Shown here: positions 17,808 through 26,220 of the stretch, in pieces
Position numbering within the stretch: position 1 is the stretch's first letter
Layout of the letters: each line of letters opens with the position of its first letter
DNA from: Fervidicola ferrireducens
GTDB taxonomy: Bacteria > Bacillota > Thermosediminibacteria > Thermosediminibacterales > Thermosediminibacteraceae
NCBI RefSeq assembly: GCF_001562425.1
Contig: NZ_LOED01000025.1
Location: 1 to 34,607 of the forward strand
Reading direction: 5' to 3'
DNA: 34,607 bases
The notes under the pieces: generated by a model
Database searches by the model: none
Told to the model about the DNA's origin: nothing
What the model saw: the letters and a program-made list of their open reading frames with translations, nothing else
Made by a program: the position numbers and the translations under genes

Positions 17808-19143
17808 AAGTCCTCGTGCAATTGCCGTGAAAATACTCACTGAGGTGGAAAAAGGGTCCTACTCGAATCTTGCTTTAAACCGGCATTTGACTCCTGAAAT
17901 CGAAAAGGAGGACAGAGCTCTCATTACAGAACTGGTGTATGGTGTAGTAAAATACAGGGTGAGGCTCGACTACGTGCTTTCAAAGTTTTCGAAGGTAAAG
18001 ATAAGCAGCATACATCCCGTTGTGTTGAATAGCTTGAGGGTAGGTCTTTATCAAATATTGTTTCTGGACAAAATCCCCGATTACGCCGCTGTCAATGAGT
18101 CGGTGAATGTGGCAAAATCTATCGGCAAAAGGGCGGCGGGTTTCGTCAACGGCATTTTAAGAAACGTGATAAGAAATAAAGACGGCATAGATTATCCTGA
18201 GCCGGCAAAAGAGCCGGTGAGATATCTTTCCATCTATTATTCCTTTCCAGAGTGGATGGTTCGAAGATGGATTGAGCTTTTCGGATTTGATTTTACCGAG
18301 TCCTTACTTAGTGCATTCAATGAAAAGCCAAAGTTATGTGTTCGGGTCAACGAATTAAAGATAAAAAAAGATGATTTAAAAAGTCTTTTGAATAAAGAAG
18401 GCGTAAAATGGAGCTCCGGGCTTTTCCTCGAGGAAGCCCTTTACATCGAAGACGGACCGCCTTTGACCCGGCTTGAAAGTTTTAGAAGCGGTTATTTTCA
18501 GCCCCAAGATGAAAGCTCGATGCTGGTGGCAAGGGTCTTGGGGGCGAAAGGCGGGGAAAAAGTGCTGGACGTGGCGGCAGCTCCTGGAGGGAAGACGACC
18601 CACATTGCGCAGCTCATGAAAAATACGGGAAGAATACACGCATGGGACCTTCATCCCCACAGAATTGAGCTTTTGAAAGAAACTTGCCGCAGGTTGGGCG
18701 TCACGATAGTTCATCCCGAAGTGCGGGATGCGAAAATCCCCGATACGAAAAGTTTCGAGCAGTTCGACAAGGTGCTGGTGGATGCACCATGCAGCGGACT
18801 AGGAGTAATTAGAAGAAAGCCGGATATAAAATGGACAAAAAAGCCGGAGGATGTTATCAATTTGAAGAGGGAGCAGTTCGAACTTTTAAGTGCTTCTTCT
18901 AAGTACGTAAAGCCGGGCGGCGCTATAGTTTACAGCACCTGCAGCATAGAGCCGGAGGAAAACGAAAAGGTCATAGAGAAATTCCTGCAGGAAAACCGGG
19001 ATTTTGAACCGGACGACATAAGACCGTTTCTGCCGAAGGCCCTTTCCGGCGAGTTAAAAGAACCGTACGGATATATACAAATATATCCGAATGTACACGG
19101 AATAGACGGGTTTTTTATCGCGAGGTTGGTAAGAAGACAATAA
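17797..19143 (+). CDS. rsmB: 16S rRNA (cytosine-967-C5) methyltransferase
   Basis: RsmB methylates C967 of 16S rRNA with S-adenosylmethionine. The 448-residue protein has a NusB-like N-terminal RNA-binding domain (about 1-130), then a Rossmann methyltransferase with LDVAAAPGGKTTHIAQ, and the two cysteine motifs of m5C enzymes, DAPCSGLGVIRRKPDIKW and YSTCSIEPEEN. AAAGGGAG precedes ATG 17797, which overlaps the previous gene. Length is normal. Confidence 0.96.
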   Translation: MKNKSPRAIAVKILTEVEKGSYSNLALNRHLTPEIEKEDRALITELVYGVVKYRVRLDYVLSKFSKVKISSIHPVVLNSLRVGLYQILFLDKIPDYAAVNESVNVAKSIGKRAAGFVNGILRNVIRNKDGIDYPEPAKEPVRYLSIYYSFPEWMVRRWIELFGFDFTESLLSAFNEKPKLCVRVNELKIKKDDLKSLLNKEGVKWSSGLFLEEALYIEDGPPLTRLESFRSGYFQPQDESSMLVARVLGAKGGEKVLDVAAAPGGKTTHIAQLMKNTGRIHAWDLHPHRIELLKETCRRLGVTIVHPEVRDAKIPDTKSFEQFDKVLVDAPCSGLGVIRRKPDIKWTKKPEDVINLKREQFELLSASSKYVKPGGAIVYSTCSIEPEENEKVIEKFLQENRDFEPDDIRPFLPKALSGELKEPYGYIQIYPNVHGIDGFFIARLVRRQ

Positions 19144-19157
19144 AGGGGTAGTTTTTT

Positions 19158-20198
19158 ATGCCGAGGACGGATCTAAAAGGAATGACCGTAGAAGAGCTTC
19201 AGGATTTTTTAAGGCCTTTAGGTGAACCTGCTTACAGGGCAAGGCAGATTTTTCGATGGATTTACAAAGGGGTCGAGGATTTCGACAAAATGACCGATAT
19301 ACCAAAAAGCCTTGCTGCAAAGTTAAAAGAGATTTGCTATGTAGGCAAGATAAAAATCCACCGGAAGTTCGAGTCGCAAAAGGATGAAACTGTAAAATAC
19401 CTCCTTTTGCTCCAAGACGGCGAAGTTATCGAGAGTGTGAAGATGGAGCATGACTACGGTATTACCGTATGCGTTTCAAGCCAGGTCGGATGTCCTATGG
19501 GTTGCGCTTTTTGTGCTTCCACCATAGGAGGTTTTAGGAGGAATTTAACTGCCGGAGAAATGGTTGACCAGGTGCTTGTAATTCAGGAAGACATAAAAAA
19601 AAGAATAAGCCACGTGGTAGTTATGGGTAGCGGCGAACCGCTTCTAAACTACGATGAGCTCATAAAGTTTTTACGGATAATAAACTCAAATTTGGCTTTC
19701 AACATAAGCTACAGGAGGGTGAGCGTTTCTACTTGCGGGATAGTCCCCGGGATAAAGCGCCTTGCCGAAGAAAAGCTGCCGATAACGCTTTCTGTGTCAC
19801 TCCACGCTCCTTTTGATGAATTGAGGGACAGGCTAGTTCCGATAAATCGCCGATACCCGATAATGGAATTGTTAGATGCGTGCAAATATTATATAATAAA
19901 AACTAAAAGGCGCATAACCTTCGAATACACCATGATATCCGGCGTCAATGATTCCAAGGAGTGTGCGGTGAAACTCGCGCGTTTGTTAAAAGGTATTCTT
20001 TGCCACGTAAATCTTATACCGCTGAACCCCGTGAGAGAAAGGGTTTTTGAAAGAAGTGCGAATGAACGAATCAAGCTCTTTGAAGAAATTTTGAAGAATT
20101 ACGGCATTTCGGTTACTGTAAGGCAGGAAATGGGAGCCGACATCGAGGCTGCCTGCGGTCAACTGCGGAGAAGCTTTCTCAATGAGGTGAAAAAATGA
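19158..20198 (+). CDS. rlmN: Dual-specificity 23S rRNA / tRNA adenine-C2 methyltransferase
   Basis: RlmN is a radical-SAM enzyme that methylates A2503 of 23S rRNA and A37 of some tRNAs through a methyl-cysteine intermediate. The [4Fe-4S] cluster ligands C112, C116 and C119 lie in GCPMGCAFCAST, and the C-terminal catalytic Cys (about C333) in DIEAACGQL. GGEP-like text GSGEPLLNYD is present. The 346-residue length is typical. Its stop overlaps the prpC start. It lacks the features of Cfr, the related resistance enzyme, as far as can be judged by eye. Confidence 0.96.
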   Translation: MPRTDLKGMTVEELQDFLRPLGEPAYRARQIFRWIYKGVEDFDKMTDIPKSLAAKLKEICYVGKIKIHRKFESQKDETVKYLLLLQDGEVIESVKMEHDYGITVCVSSQVGCPMGCAFCASTIGGFRRNLTAGEMVDQVLVIQEDIKKRISHVVVMGSGEPLLNYDELIKFLRIINSNLAFNISYRRVSVSTCGIVPGIKRLAEEKLPITLSVSLHAPFDELRDRLVPINRRYPIMELLDACKYYIIKTKRRITFEYTMISGVNDSKECAVKLARLLKGILCHVNLIPLNPVRERVFERSANERIKLFEEILKNYGISVTVRQEMGADIEAACGQLRRSFLNEVKK

Positions 20199-20929
20199 TT
20201 CATTGCGCAAAAAGTGACAGGGGCAGGGTAAGGCCCAACAACGAGGATGCCTTTTATATTCCGGAAGATATGAATGAGCCGTTGCTTTTCATAGTGGCGG
20301 ACGGCATGGGAGGTCATAATGCCGGAGAAGTAGCAAGTCGGCTGGCGGTGGAAGAAATTTCTTCTTATATCAAAACCAAATACGATGCCAAATCTTTTCA
20401 AGACGACGTGGCGTTACTGATTAAAGAGGCGTTTATGGCCGCTAACGAAAAAATATATAAAACCTCCCTTGAATCGGAGGAATGGGCTGGAATGGGAACT
20501 ACTGCCACACTCGCTCTCTTTAAAGACGGCAAGGTTTACATAGGCCATGTAGGGGATAGCCGCGCTTACATGTTGCGGAGCGGTCATTTGCGCCAGCTGA
20601 CCAAGGACCACTCATTAGTATGGCAGCTTATGGAAGAAGGAAGGCTGACGGCTCAAGAAATAAAATACCATCCGATGCGGAACGTAATAACGAGGGCTTT
20701 GGGCGTGGATGATAAAGTGGACGTGGATATATCGGATTACGCGTATAAAAGCGGGGATATTTTCCTGCTTTGCAGTGACGGCCTGACAAACATGCTGGAC
20801 GACGAAAGGATAAAGGAGATAATTTTGAGCGCTGATAGTGTTGAGGCGGCCGCCGAGAGACTGGTACAGGCCGCAAACAACCTGGGCGGTTACGACAATA
20901 TTACCGTGGAGCTCATACTTGTTGACTAA
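20195..20929 (+). CDS. prpC: PP2C-type serine/threonine phosphatase PrpC (Stp)
   Basis: PrpC dephosphorylates PrkC and its substrates. The 244-residue protein has the PP2C metal-binding signatures N16-E-D18, ADGMGG (D36), GTTATLAL, VGDSRAYM and a late GGYDNITV. It overlaps rlmN by four bases and is 19 bases upstream of prkC: the standard antagonistic phosphatase-kinase pair. Confidence 0.96.
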   Translation: MIHCAKSDRGRVRPNNEDAFYIPEDMNEPLLFIVADGMGGHNAGEVASRLAVEEISSYIKTKYDAKSFQDDVALLIKEAFMAANEKIYKTSLESEEWAGMGTTATLALFKDGKVYIGHVGDSRAYMLRSGHLRQLTKDHSLVWQLMEEGRLTAQEIKYHPMRNVITRALGVDDKVDVDISDYAYKSGDIFLLCSDGLTNMLDDERIKEIILSADSVEAAAERLVQAANNLGGYDNITVELILVD

Positions 20930-20948
20930 TATGGAGAAGTGATAAATT

Positions 20949-22805
20949 ATGATAGGAAAAACGTTAGGAAACAGGTATGTCGTTTTGGAAGAAATAGGTG
21001 GGGGAGGGATGGCCGTAGTTTATAAGGCCAGGTGCACCCTCCTTAACAGGATTGTTGCAATAAAGGTTTTGAGGCCCGAATACTCCCACGACGAAAATTT
21101 TGTCATGAGGTTCCGGAGGGAAGCCCAGGCAGCAGCCAGCCTTTCGCACCCGAATATCGTGAACATCTATGATGTCGGCCAGGAAGACGGAATTTATTTT
21201 ATTGTGATGGAATACGTGGAAGGTAAGACCTTAAAGGAGATGATAAGGGAAGAAGCGCCCCTTTCTCCTTCAAAGGTGATAGAAATAGCAAAGCAGATTT
21301 GCGATGCGCTTGAATGCGCCCACAAAAATAAAATAGTTCACAGGGATATAAAACCGCACAACATAATAATTACTCCCGAAGGAATGGTAAAGGTAACGGA
21401 TTTCGGCATAGCAAGGGCCTCCACAGGTTCTACGATAACCAATACCGGAGGGCTTATAGGTTCGGCACATTACCTTTCGCCGGAACAGGCAAGGGGAGGT
21501 TTTGTGGATGAAAGGAGCGACATTTATTCACTGGGAGTACTTCTTTACGAAGCCCTGACAGGCCGCGTGCCTTTTGACGGCGACAGCCCCGTGGCTGTTG
21601 CGTTAAAGCATATTCAGGAAGAACCAAAACCCATTTCTCAATTGATACCGGGGTTTCCTCCGGCTCTGGAACAGATCGTAATGAAATGCATTTCAAAATC
21701 GCCGGATGAAAGATTCCAAAAAGCATCGGAACTAAAAAGAGAACTTGCGAAAGTCGAAAAAAATTTGGAAGTGCTGAACTTCAAGCCATCAGAACTTGAA
21801 AAAACCATGGTCCTTGATTCGATCAAGGAACCTACTTTAAAAAGCAAAGAAAAAGGACGAAAAAGAAGTCCGAACTTTTTGAGGGGACTTGCTATTGCTC
21901 TGCTGTTCGTAACTCTGTTTGCGGCTTTTTCGTATTTGGGAATGGTGATAGCGCGCAAGTATTTCTACGTTCCTGAAGTGATGGTGCCGAACGTAATAGG
22001 CTATAGTGAGGAGGAGGCAATAAGAAAACTGCAGGAGAAAGGTCTGAAAGCCGAAATAATAGACAGAGTCTTTTCCGATGAACCTGCGGGGCAGGTGATC
22101 GACCAGGAGCCGAAAGGCGGCACCGTTGTCAAAATCAACCATCCACCCATAGGACTAATCGTAAGCAAAGGGCCTAAAACGCAGGGAGTTCCAAGGTTAA
22201 TCGGACTTACCGAAATAGATGCCATCAATCTCATTGAAAGCAATAAATTCAAAGTTGGGAAAAGGTCAGAAGAGTATTCCGACGAGTATCCCGAAGGAAT
22301 AGTAATAGACCAAAACCCGAGAGAAGGGCTGCAAGTCCCTGAAGGTACCGAAATCAGCTACGTGGTAAGCTTGGGACCAAGGGAGAAAAAAATAAACATG
22401 CCGCTTCTCATAGGGAAAGATTTGGGTGAGGCAAAGAAAGAGCTTGAAAAAAACAAATTAAATCTGGGCAGCGTTGATTTTAAGTCTTCCGACGCAAAGA
22501 AGAACACGGTTATAGATCAAAATCCGAAGCCCGGAGCAGAAGTTGAAGAAGGATCATCGGTAAATCTTATTGTAAGCAGCGGTCCTCCGGAAGTGAAAAG
22601 AGTCAACATTTCTATTCCACTTCCGGCAGAGCCGCCGCAGTTTACCGTAAAAATCGAGGTTTCCGACGAATCGGGAACCAGAGTGGTTTACAATAAAAAA
22701 CATACTCCGGAGGATAGCCCGCTTGTAGTTCCAATAGAAGGAATAGGATCGGTCAAGGTTAGGATATGGATAGATGATGAGCTTTGGTCCGAAGAAAATT
22801 TGTGA
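20949..22805 (+). CDS. prkC: PASTA-domain membrane Ser/Thr kinase PrkC
   Basis: PrkC senses muropeptides or lipid II outside the cell and phosphorylates cell-wall, division and translation proteins. The cytoplasmic kinase domain has the glycine loop EEIGGGGMAVVYK, K39, HRDIKPHN (D133) and DFGIA (D151); the activation loop is rich in Thr/Ser. One membrane helix (about 311-335) separates it from three PASTA repeats (about 343-408, 412-476, 481-546), each ending in a VSKGP-like motif. After the PASTA units a 70-residue extension (550-618) has a beta-rich look. Length 618 is in the family range. In Bacillus the next gene is rsgA, but here rpe follows after 12 bases. Confidence 0.96.
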   Translation: MIGKTLGNRYVVLEEIGGGGMAVVYKARCTLLNRIVAIKVLRPEYSHDENFVMRFRREAQAAASLSHPNIVNIYDVGQEDGIYFIVMEYVEGKTLKEMIREEAPLSPSKVIEIAKQICDALECAHKNKIVHRDIKPHNIIITPEGMVKVTDFGIARASTGSTITNTGGLIGSAHYLSPEQARGGFVDERSDIYSLGVLLYEALTGRVPFDGDSPVAVALKHIQEEPKPISQLIPGFPPALEQIVMKCISKSPDERFQKASELKRELAKVEKNLEVLNFKPSELEKTMVLDSIKEPTLKSKEKGRKRSPNFLRGLAIALLFVTLFAAFSYLGMVIARKYFYVPEVMVPNVIGYSEEEAIRKLQEKGLKAEIIDRVFSDEPAGQVIDQEPKGGTVVKINHPPIGLIVSKGPKTQGVPRLIGLTEIDAINLIESNKFKVGKRSEEYSDEYPEGIVIDQNPREGLQVPEGTEISYVVSLGPREKKINMPLLIGKDLGEAKKELEKNKLNLGSVDFKSSDAKKNTVIDQNPKPGAEVEEGSSVNLIVSSGPPEVKRVNISIPLPAEPPQFTVKIEVSDESGTRVVYNKKHTPEDSPLVVPIEGIGSVKVRIWIDDELWSEENL

Positions 22806-22817
22806 GGATGATGTGAT

Positions 22818-23474
22818 ATGATAAAGGTCGCACCATCTATTTTATCTGCCGACTTCAGCAGGCTTTACGATGAAGTGAAAAAAGTGGAAGAAGCGGGCGC
22901 GGACCTGTTGCACATAGATGTGATGGACGGTCATTTCGTTCCCAATATAACAATAGGTCCCCCGGTGATATCCTGTTTGCGAAAAAAGAGTTCGCTCCCT
23001 TTCGATGTCCATTTGATGATAACTAACCCCGAAAGGTACGTGGAAGATTTTATAAAGGCCGGGGCCGATATCTTAACGGTTCACGTGGAATCGACGATTC
23101 ATATACACCGCTTGATTCAGACCATCAAAGAAAAGGGTGCTTTGCCTGCAGTGGCTTTGAATCCGTCGACTCCTTTGAGCGCGCTGGACTATATACTGGA
23201 AGATGTCTATATGGTATTAATAATGACCGTAAACCCCGGGTTTGGTGGTCAGAGTTTTATCAAGGGGATGTTGAATAAAATAAGTGAATTAAAATCAAAA
23301 ATAGTGTCGAAAAATCTTGACGTGCTGATTCAAGTGGATGGTGGAATAAATGAGAAAAATGCACGAGAAATCGTCGAAGCCGGAGCGGACGTCCTCGTCG
23401 CCGGATCTGCCATTTACAACGCTCAAGACCCCGCTTGCGTCATCCGTCAGCTTAAAAATTTACCCCCAGCATAG
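22818..23474 (+). CDS. rpe: Ribulose-phosphate 3-epimerase
   Basis: Rpe interconverts ribulose-5-phosphate and xylulose-5-phosphate in the pentose phosphate pathway. The 218-residue TIM-barrel protein starts IKVAPSILSADF and has HIDVMDGHFVPNITIGP, FDVHLMI, MTVNPGFGGQ and QVDGGIN: the metal ligands and catalytic aspartates are in place. Its stop codon lies inside a terminator hairpin. It is the last gene of the long dapF-to-rpe run. Confidence 0.97.
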   Translation: MIKVAPSILSADFSRLYDEVKKVEEAGADLLHIDVMDGHFVPNITIGPPVISCLRKKSSLPFDVHLMITNPERYVEDFIKAGADILTVHVESTIHIHRLIQTIKEKGALPAVALNPSTPLSALDYILEDVYMVLIMTVNPGFGGQSFIKGMLNKISELKSKIVSKNLDVLIQVDGGINEKNAREIVEAGADVLVAGSAIYNAQDPACVIRQLKNLPPA

Positions 23475-23484
23475 GGGGTTTTTT
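23462..23484 (+). terminator. Terminator overlapping the end of rpe
   Basis: The stem ACCCCC / GGGGGT (23462-23467 with 23474-23479) has a six-base loop and runs straight into a T6 tract. The rpe stop codon TAG (23472-23474) is within the loop and first stem base. Confidence 0.85.
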
Positions 23485-23549
23485 GTAGCAAAAGCTTTCT
23501 TTTTGGAATATAAATATCATGTGAAGGATTCTGCCGCGGGGGTGATCCG

Positions 23550-23708
23550 GTGGGACTCCAGATGAATGTGAAAAAAATACTCGGGATTATAGCGGCTTTT
23601 ACAGGGTCGGTTATTCTTATCACCCGCCTACCTTCTTGGATTTGGATGCTGGCCGTAGGTAGTTTTTTAATATGGTTTGGTTTGATGTTGTACCAACAAA
23701 AATGGTGA
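23550..23708 (+). CDS. Small hydrophobic membrane protein (52 residues), unknown function
   Basis: GTG 23550 follows GGGGGTGA (23538-23545) and opens 52 codons. After a short basic N-terminus (MGLQMNVKKI) come two hydrophobic stretches (residues about 9-24 and 29-47) separated by LPSW, ending in QQKW: a hairpin of two membrane helices. A tryptophan- and glycine-rich small protein of this kind is often seen in clostridial genomes but I cannot name a family. It lies between rpe and the SpoVM-like gene, where Bacillus has thiN. It ends 15 bases before the spoVM start, so the two may be cotranscribed. No sigma-A promoter is obvious. Confidence 0.6.
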   Translation: MGLQMNVKKILGIIAAFTGSVILITRLPSWIWMLAVGSFLIWFGLMLYQQKW

Positions 23709-23722
23709 AGGGGGGCAGGGGT

Positions 23723-23815
23723 GTGGTTAAAATTTACGTATTCAAATTACCCAAAAAGCTGGGAAAGATAGTAAAAAAAATATTGAGCATTTTTTCGCGG
23801 GATAATGAGGAATAA
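23723..23815 (+). CDS. spoVM: Stage V sporulation protein M (SpoVM)
   Basis: SpoVM is a tiny amphipathic helix that recognises the positive curvature of the forespore membrane and anchors SpoIVA for coat and cortex assembly. GTG 23723 follows AAGGGGGG (23708-23715) by seven bases and encodes 30 residues, MVKIYVFKLPKKLGKIVKKI and ten more. The pattern K-x-Y-x-x-KLPK-x-LG-x-IV matches the 26-residue Bacillus SpoVM (KLPKFLGGIV), including the key proline that shapes the N-terminal part. It sits beside convergent rpmB, as in Bacillus. The C-terminus is four residues longer. Gene finders with a length cut-off will miss it. Confidence 0.88.
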   Translation: MVKIYVFKLPKKLGKIVKKILSIFSRDNEE

Positions 23816-23844
23816 AAAGAGCGTGCTTGTCGGCACGCTTTTTT
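23813..23844. terminator. Bidirectional terminator between spoVM and rpmB
   Basis: AGCGTGC (23820-23826) pairs with GCACGCT (23833-23839), flanked by an A tract on the left and a T tract on the right, so it can end transcription in both directions. Confidence 0.88.
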
Positions 23845-24031
23845 ATTCTGCTCTTTTTACTTTTCCGGAACGCAAGCAGCGTGTGCATACTTTAATTCGC
23901 TTTGGCACTCCGTCCACGAGGGCTCTTACTCTCTGGATATTAGGCGACCAGGTCCTCTTAGTATGGATGTTGGAATGGCTCACCTGCATTCCTGTCCTTG
24001 GCACTTTCCCGCAAATCTCGCATTTGGCCAT
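23843..24031 (-). CDS. rpmB: 50S ribosomal protein L28
   Basis: L28 is a small component of the large ribosomal subunit. The 62-residue protein starts at ATG 24031 (MAKCEICGK), preceded by CAGGAGGTGG, and holds a zinc ribbon formed by CEIC near the start and CTRC near the end, so it is a zinc-binding (C+) form. It runs opposite to its neighbours, as rpmB does in Bacillus. A longer in-frame reading to 24085 has no support. Confidence 0.96.
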   Translation of the reverse strand: MAKCEICGKVPRTGMQVSHSNIHTKRTWSPNIQRVRALVDGVPKRIKVCTRCLRSGKVKRAE

Positions 24032-24075
24032 GGTTCCACCTCCTGTCCACTCATTATTAAACAAAATACAAACTA

Positions 24076-24105
24076 ATTTTATCACATCGAACAGGTCTTG
24101 TGCAA
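24076..24105 (-). promoter_or_regulatory. Candidate promoter for rpmB
   Basis: On the reverse strand TGATAAAAT (extended -10, TAAAAT) lies 17 bases after TGCACA, about 45 bases before the rpmB start. The -35 is a weak match. Confidence 0.4.
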
Positions 24106-24111
24106 TAAACC

Positions 24112-24140
24112 TGGAATAAGAGCTTAAAATATATTATAAT
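24112..24140 (+). promoter_or_regulatory. Candidate promoter for the Asp23-family gene operon
   Basis: A perfect TATAAT (24135-24140) lies 40 bases upstream of the Asp23-family start; the -35 position (TGGAAT, 24112-24117) is a poor match. Confidence 0.5.
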
Positions 24141-24179
24141 GAATCTGTTAATAGAATGTTTAAGCTAAAGGGAGGCTGG

Positions 24180-24536
24180 ATGGTGAAAAATATTATTAAA
24201 AACTCCCTTGGGAGTATACACATTTCGAAGGAAGTAATAGCCGTGCTCGCTGGCAATGCGGCGATAGAAAGCTACGGTTTGGTCGGCATGGTTTCGAGAA
24301 AGGTTAGTGACGGCATAGTAGATCTTCTGGGCAAGGAGAATTTGGGGAAAGGCGTGGAAGTCAAGGTAACGGAAGACGAATTGATTATCGACCTTTACAT
24401 TGCTGTCCAGTACGGCACGAAGATAAGCGAAGTCGCCAACAACGTGATAGAAAAAGTTCATTATTCGCTGAAAAGATTTTTAGGCTTTGCGCCGGATAAA
24501 GTGAACGTTTTTGTTCAGAGCGTGCGAGTGAAATAG
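24180..24536 (+). CDS. yloU: Asp23/Gls24 family envelope-stress protein
   Basis: Asp23/Gls24 proteins (DUF322) are small and membrane-associated in Firmicutes; loss induces cell-wall stress responses in Staphylococcus. This 118-residue protein shows the family's GSIHISKEVIAVLAGNAAIE start and the VNNVIEKVHYSLKRFLG-like end. ATG 24180, five bases after GGGAGG, is preferred to the extended frame at 24156. The gene is followed by the FakA-type kinase and recG, the order yloU-yloV-(sdaAB-sdaAA)-recG of Bacillus without the serine dehydratase genes. Confidence 0.88.
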   Translation: MVKNIIKNSLGSIHISKEVIAVLAGNAAIESYGLVGMVSRKVSDGIVDLLGKENLGKGVEVKVTEDELIIDLYIAVQYGTKISEVANNVIEKVHYSLKRFLGFAPDKVNVFVQSVRVK

Positions 24537-24558
24537 TCAAATAGGGGAGGTTGTCTAA

Positions 24559-26208
24559 TTGTCGCTGGAAAATATTGATGGTGCATTGTTTAGGAAAGCA
24601 CTCATACACTCAGCACGGATGTTGGAGCAGAATAAAAAGGTAGTGGATTCTCTCAATGTTTATCCGGTGCCGGATGGCGACACCGGAACTAATATGTCGT
24701 TAACAATGGAACAAGCGGTGGCAGAGGCGGCAAAAATAAAAAGCGACGACCTAAAACGCATCGTAGATGCTGCTGCGTGGGGTGCACTAATGGGAGCAAG
24801 AGGAAACTCGGGGGTAATTTTGTCCCAATTGTTCAGGGGATTTGCGGCTGGTGTGGCTGACGGCAAAGATTCTTTAAACTCGAAGGAACTCGCGGCTGCT
24901 TTTAAAAAAGGCGTCGAGGAAGCCTATAAGGCAGTTCTAAAGCCTGTGGAAGGAACTATTCTTACGGTAGCAAGAGAAGCGGCGGAACGGATGCTGCTTG
25001 AGGCAAAAAAATCGATGGACATAGTAGATAATTTGGAAAAGACCATAGAGCATGCCAAAAAAGTACTCGACAAGACCCCCGAAATGCTGCCGATTTTAAA
25101 GGAGGCAGGGGTTGTAGACGCCGGTGGAAAAGGTTTAATAATCTTGATGGAAGGATTTTTGCAGGCTTTGAAAAATCCGAACATGGTAGGAGAATATAAA
25201 CTCGGAGAATTAATAGCCGAAACTGAACAAGAACCGGTAAGTTTGAATGTAGAGAACCTCGAATATATTTACTGCACCGAACTAATTTTGCAGACCGAGA
25301 CCCCCGGGGCGGATTTGGAAGCCTTGAAGTCACAAATTTCGGTCCTTGGAGATTCGCTTTTGGTTACGGGGATGAACAATGTAATAAAAATCCACGTGCA
25401 CACAAATCATCCCGGAGACGTTTTAGAAAAGGCCCTCAAGTGGGGAGAACTTACGAAAGTGAAAATAGACAATATGAAATTGCAGCACGAAGAATTCGTG
25501 AGAACTTCCGTAAATCAGAGCGCCGACCACGACGACGCTGTGGAAGTTAAGGATATCGAAATAGTGGCGGTGGTTTCGGGAGAAGGATTGAAAGAGATAT
25601 TTAAAAGCATTGGTGCCGGTGTTATTATCGAAGGCGGCCAGAGCATGAACCCGAGCATCGAGAGAATTTTGGCGGCCGTGGAGGAACAAAAATCTCCCAA
25701 CATTATAATCCTTCCCAACAACAAGAATATTATTCTAACAGCAGAGCAGGTCAAGAATTTAACCAGTAAAAAAGTTTACGTCGTGCCTACAAAGTCAATT
25801 CCCCAGGGGATTTCAGCTATTTTGGCGTACGACCCGAACTATAGTGCCGAAGAAAACGTAAAGAGGATGAGCGATTCTCTGAAAAATGTAATAACCGGTG
25901 AGGTCACTTTCGCGGCCAGGGATTCGAAGTGGAACGGCACTGCAATAAAAGAGGGCGACATACTGGGTATAATGGACGGTGAACTGGTAGCCATTGGAAG
26001 CGAAAGGCAAAAGGTTCTGGAAGAACTGGTGCAAAAAATGGCAACCAAAAAGCGATCTGGAATGCTCACTTTCTATTACGGAGAAGAAGTAACGCAGGAA
26101 GAAGCCGAAGAAATTGCGAGCAAAGTGGCAGAAAGGTATCCGGATTTTGAAGTAGAAATTTACAGGGGCGGCCAGAGTCTTTACTACTATATAGTTTCTC
26201 TTGAATAG
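24559..26208 (+). CDS. fakA: FakA/YloV-type fatty acid (Dak-family) kinase
   Basis: FakA phosphorylates exogenous fatty acids presented by a FakB (DegV) protein, feeding acyl-phosphate into phospholipid synthesis. The 549-residue protein has an N-terminal DhaL-like nucleotide-binding domain with NVYPVPDGDTGTNM (Mg-binding aspartates) and ARGNSGVILSQLF, followed by a middle domain and a C-terminal part with ILPNNKNI and a GEEVTQEEAEEI end. It starts at TTG 24559 after GGGGAGG. No fakB gene is in this window. Confidence 0.88.
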   Translation: MSLENIDGALFRKALIHSARMLEQNKKVVDSLNVYPVPDGDTGTNMSLTMEQAVAEAAKIKSDDLKRIVDAAAWGALMGARGNSGVILSQLFRGFAAGVADGKDSLNSKELAAAFKKGVEEAYKAVLKPVEGTILTVAREAAERMLLEAKKSMDIVDNLEKTIEHAKKVLDKTPEMLPILKEAGVVDAGGKGLIILMEGFLQALKNPNMVGEYKLGELIAETEQEPVSLNVENLEYIYCTELILQTETPGADLEALKSQISVLGDSLLVTGMNNVIKIHVHTNHPGDVLEKALKWGELTKVKIDNMKLQHEEFVRTSVNQSADHDDAVEVKDIEIVAVVSGEGLKEIFKSIGAGVIIEGGQSMNPSIERILAAVEEQKSPNIIILPNNKNIILTAEQVKNLTSKKVYVVPTKSIPQGISAILAYDPNYSAEENVKRMSDSLKNVITGEVTFAARDSKWNGTAIKEGDILGIMDGELVAIGSERQKVLEELVQKMATKKRSGMLTFYYGEEVTQEEAEEIASKVAERYPDFEVEIYRGGQSLYYYIVSLE

Positions 26209-26220
26209 TCAGGGGTGAGG

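Noticed and set aside
23805..24119. Forward ORF of 104 codons over rpmB
   Set aside because: Shadow of the reverse-strand L28 gene and of the bidirectional terminator.
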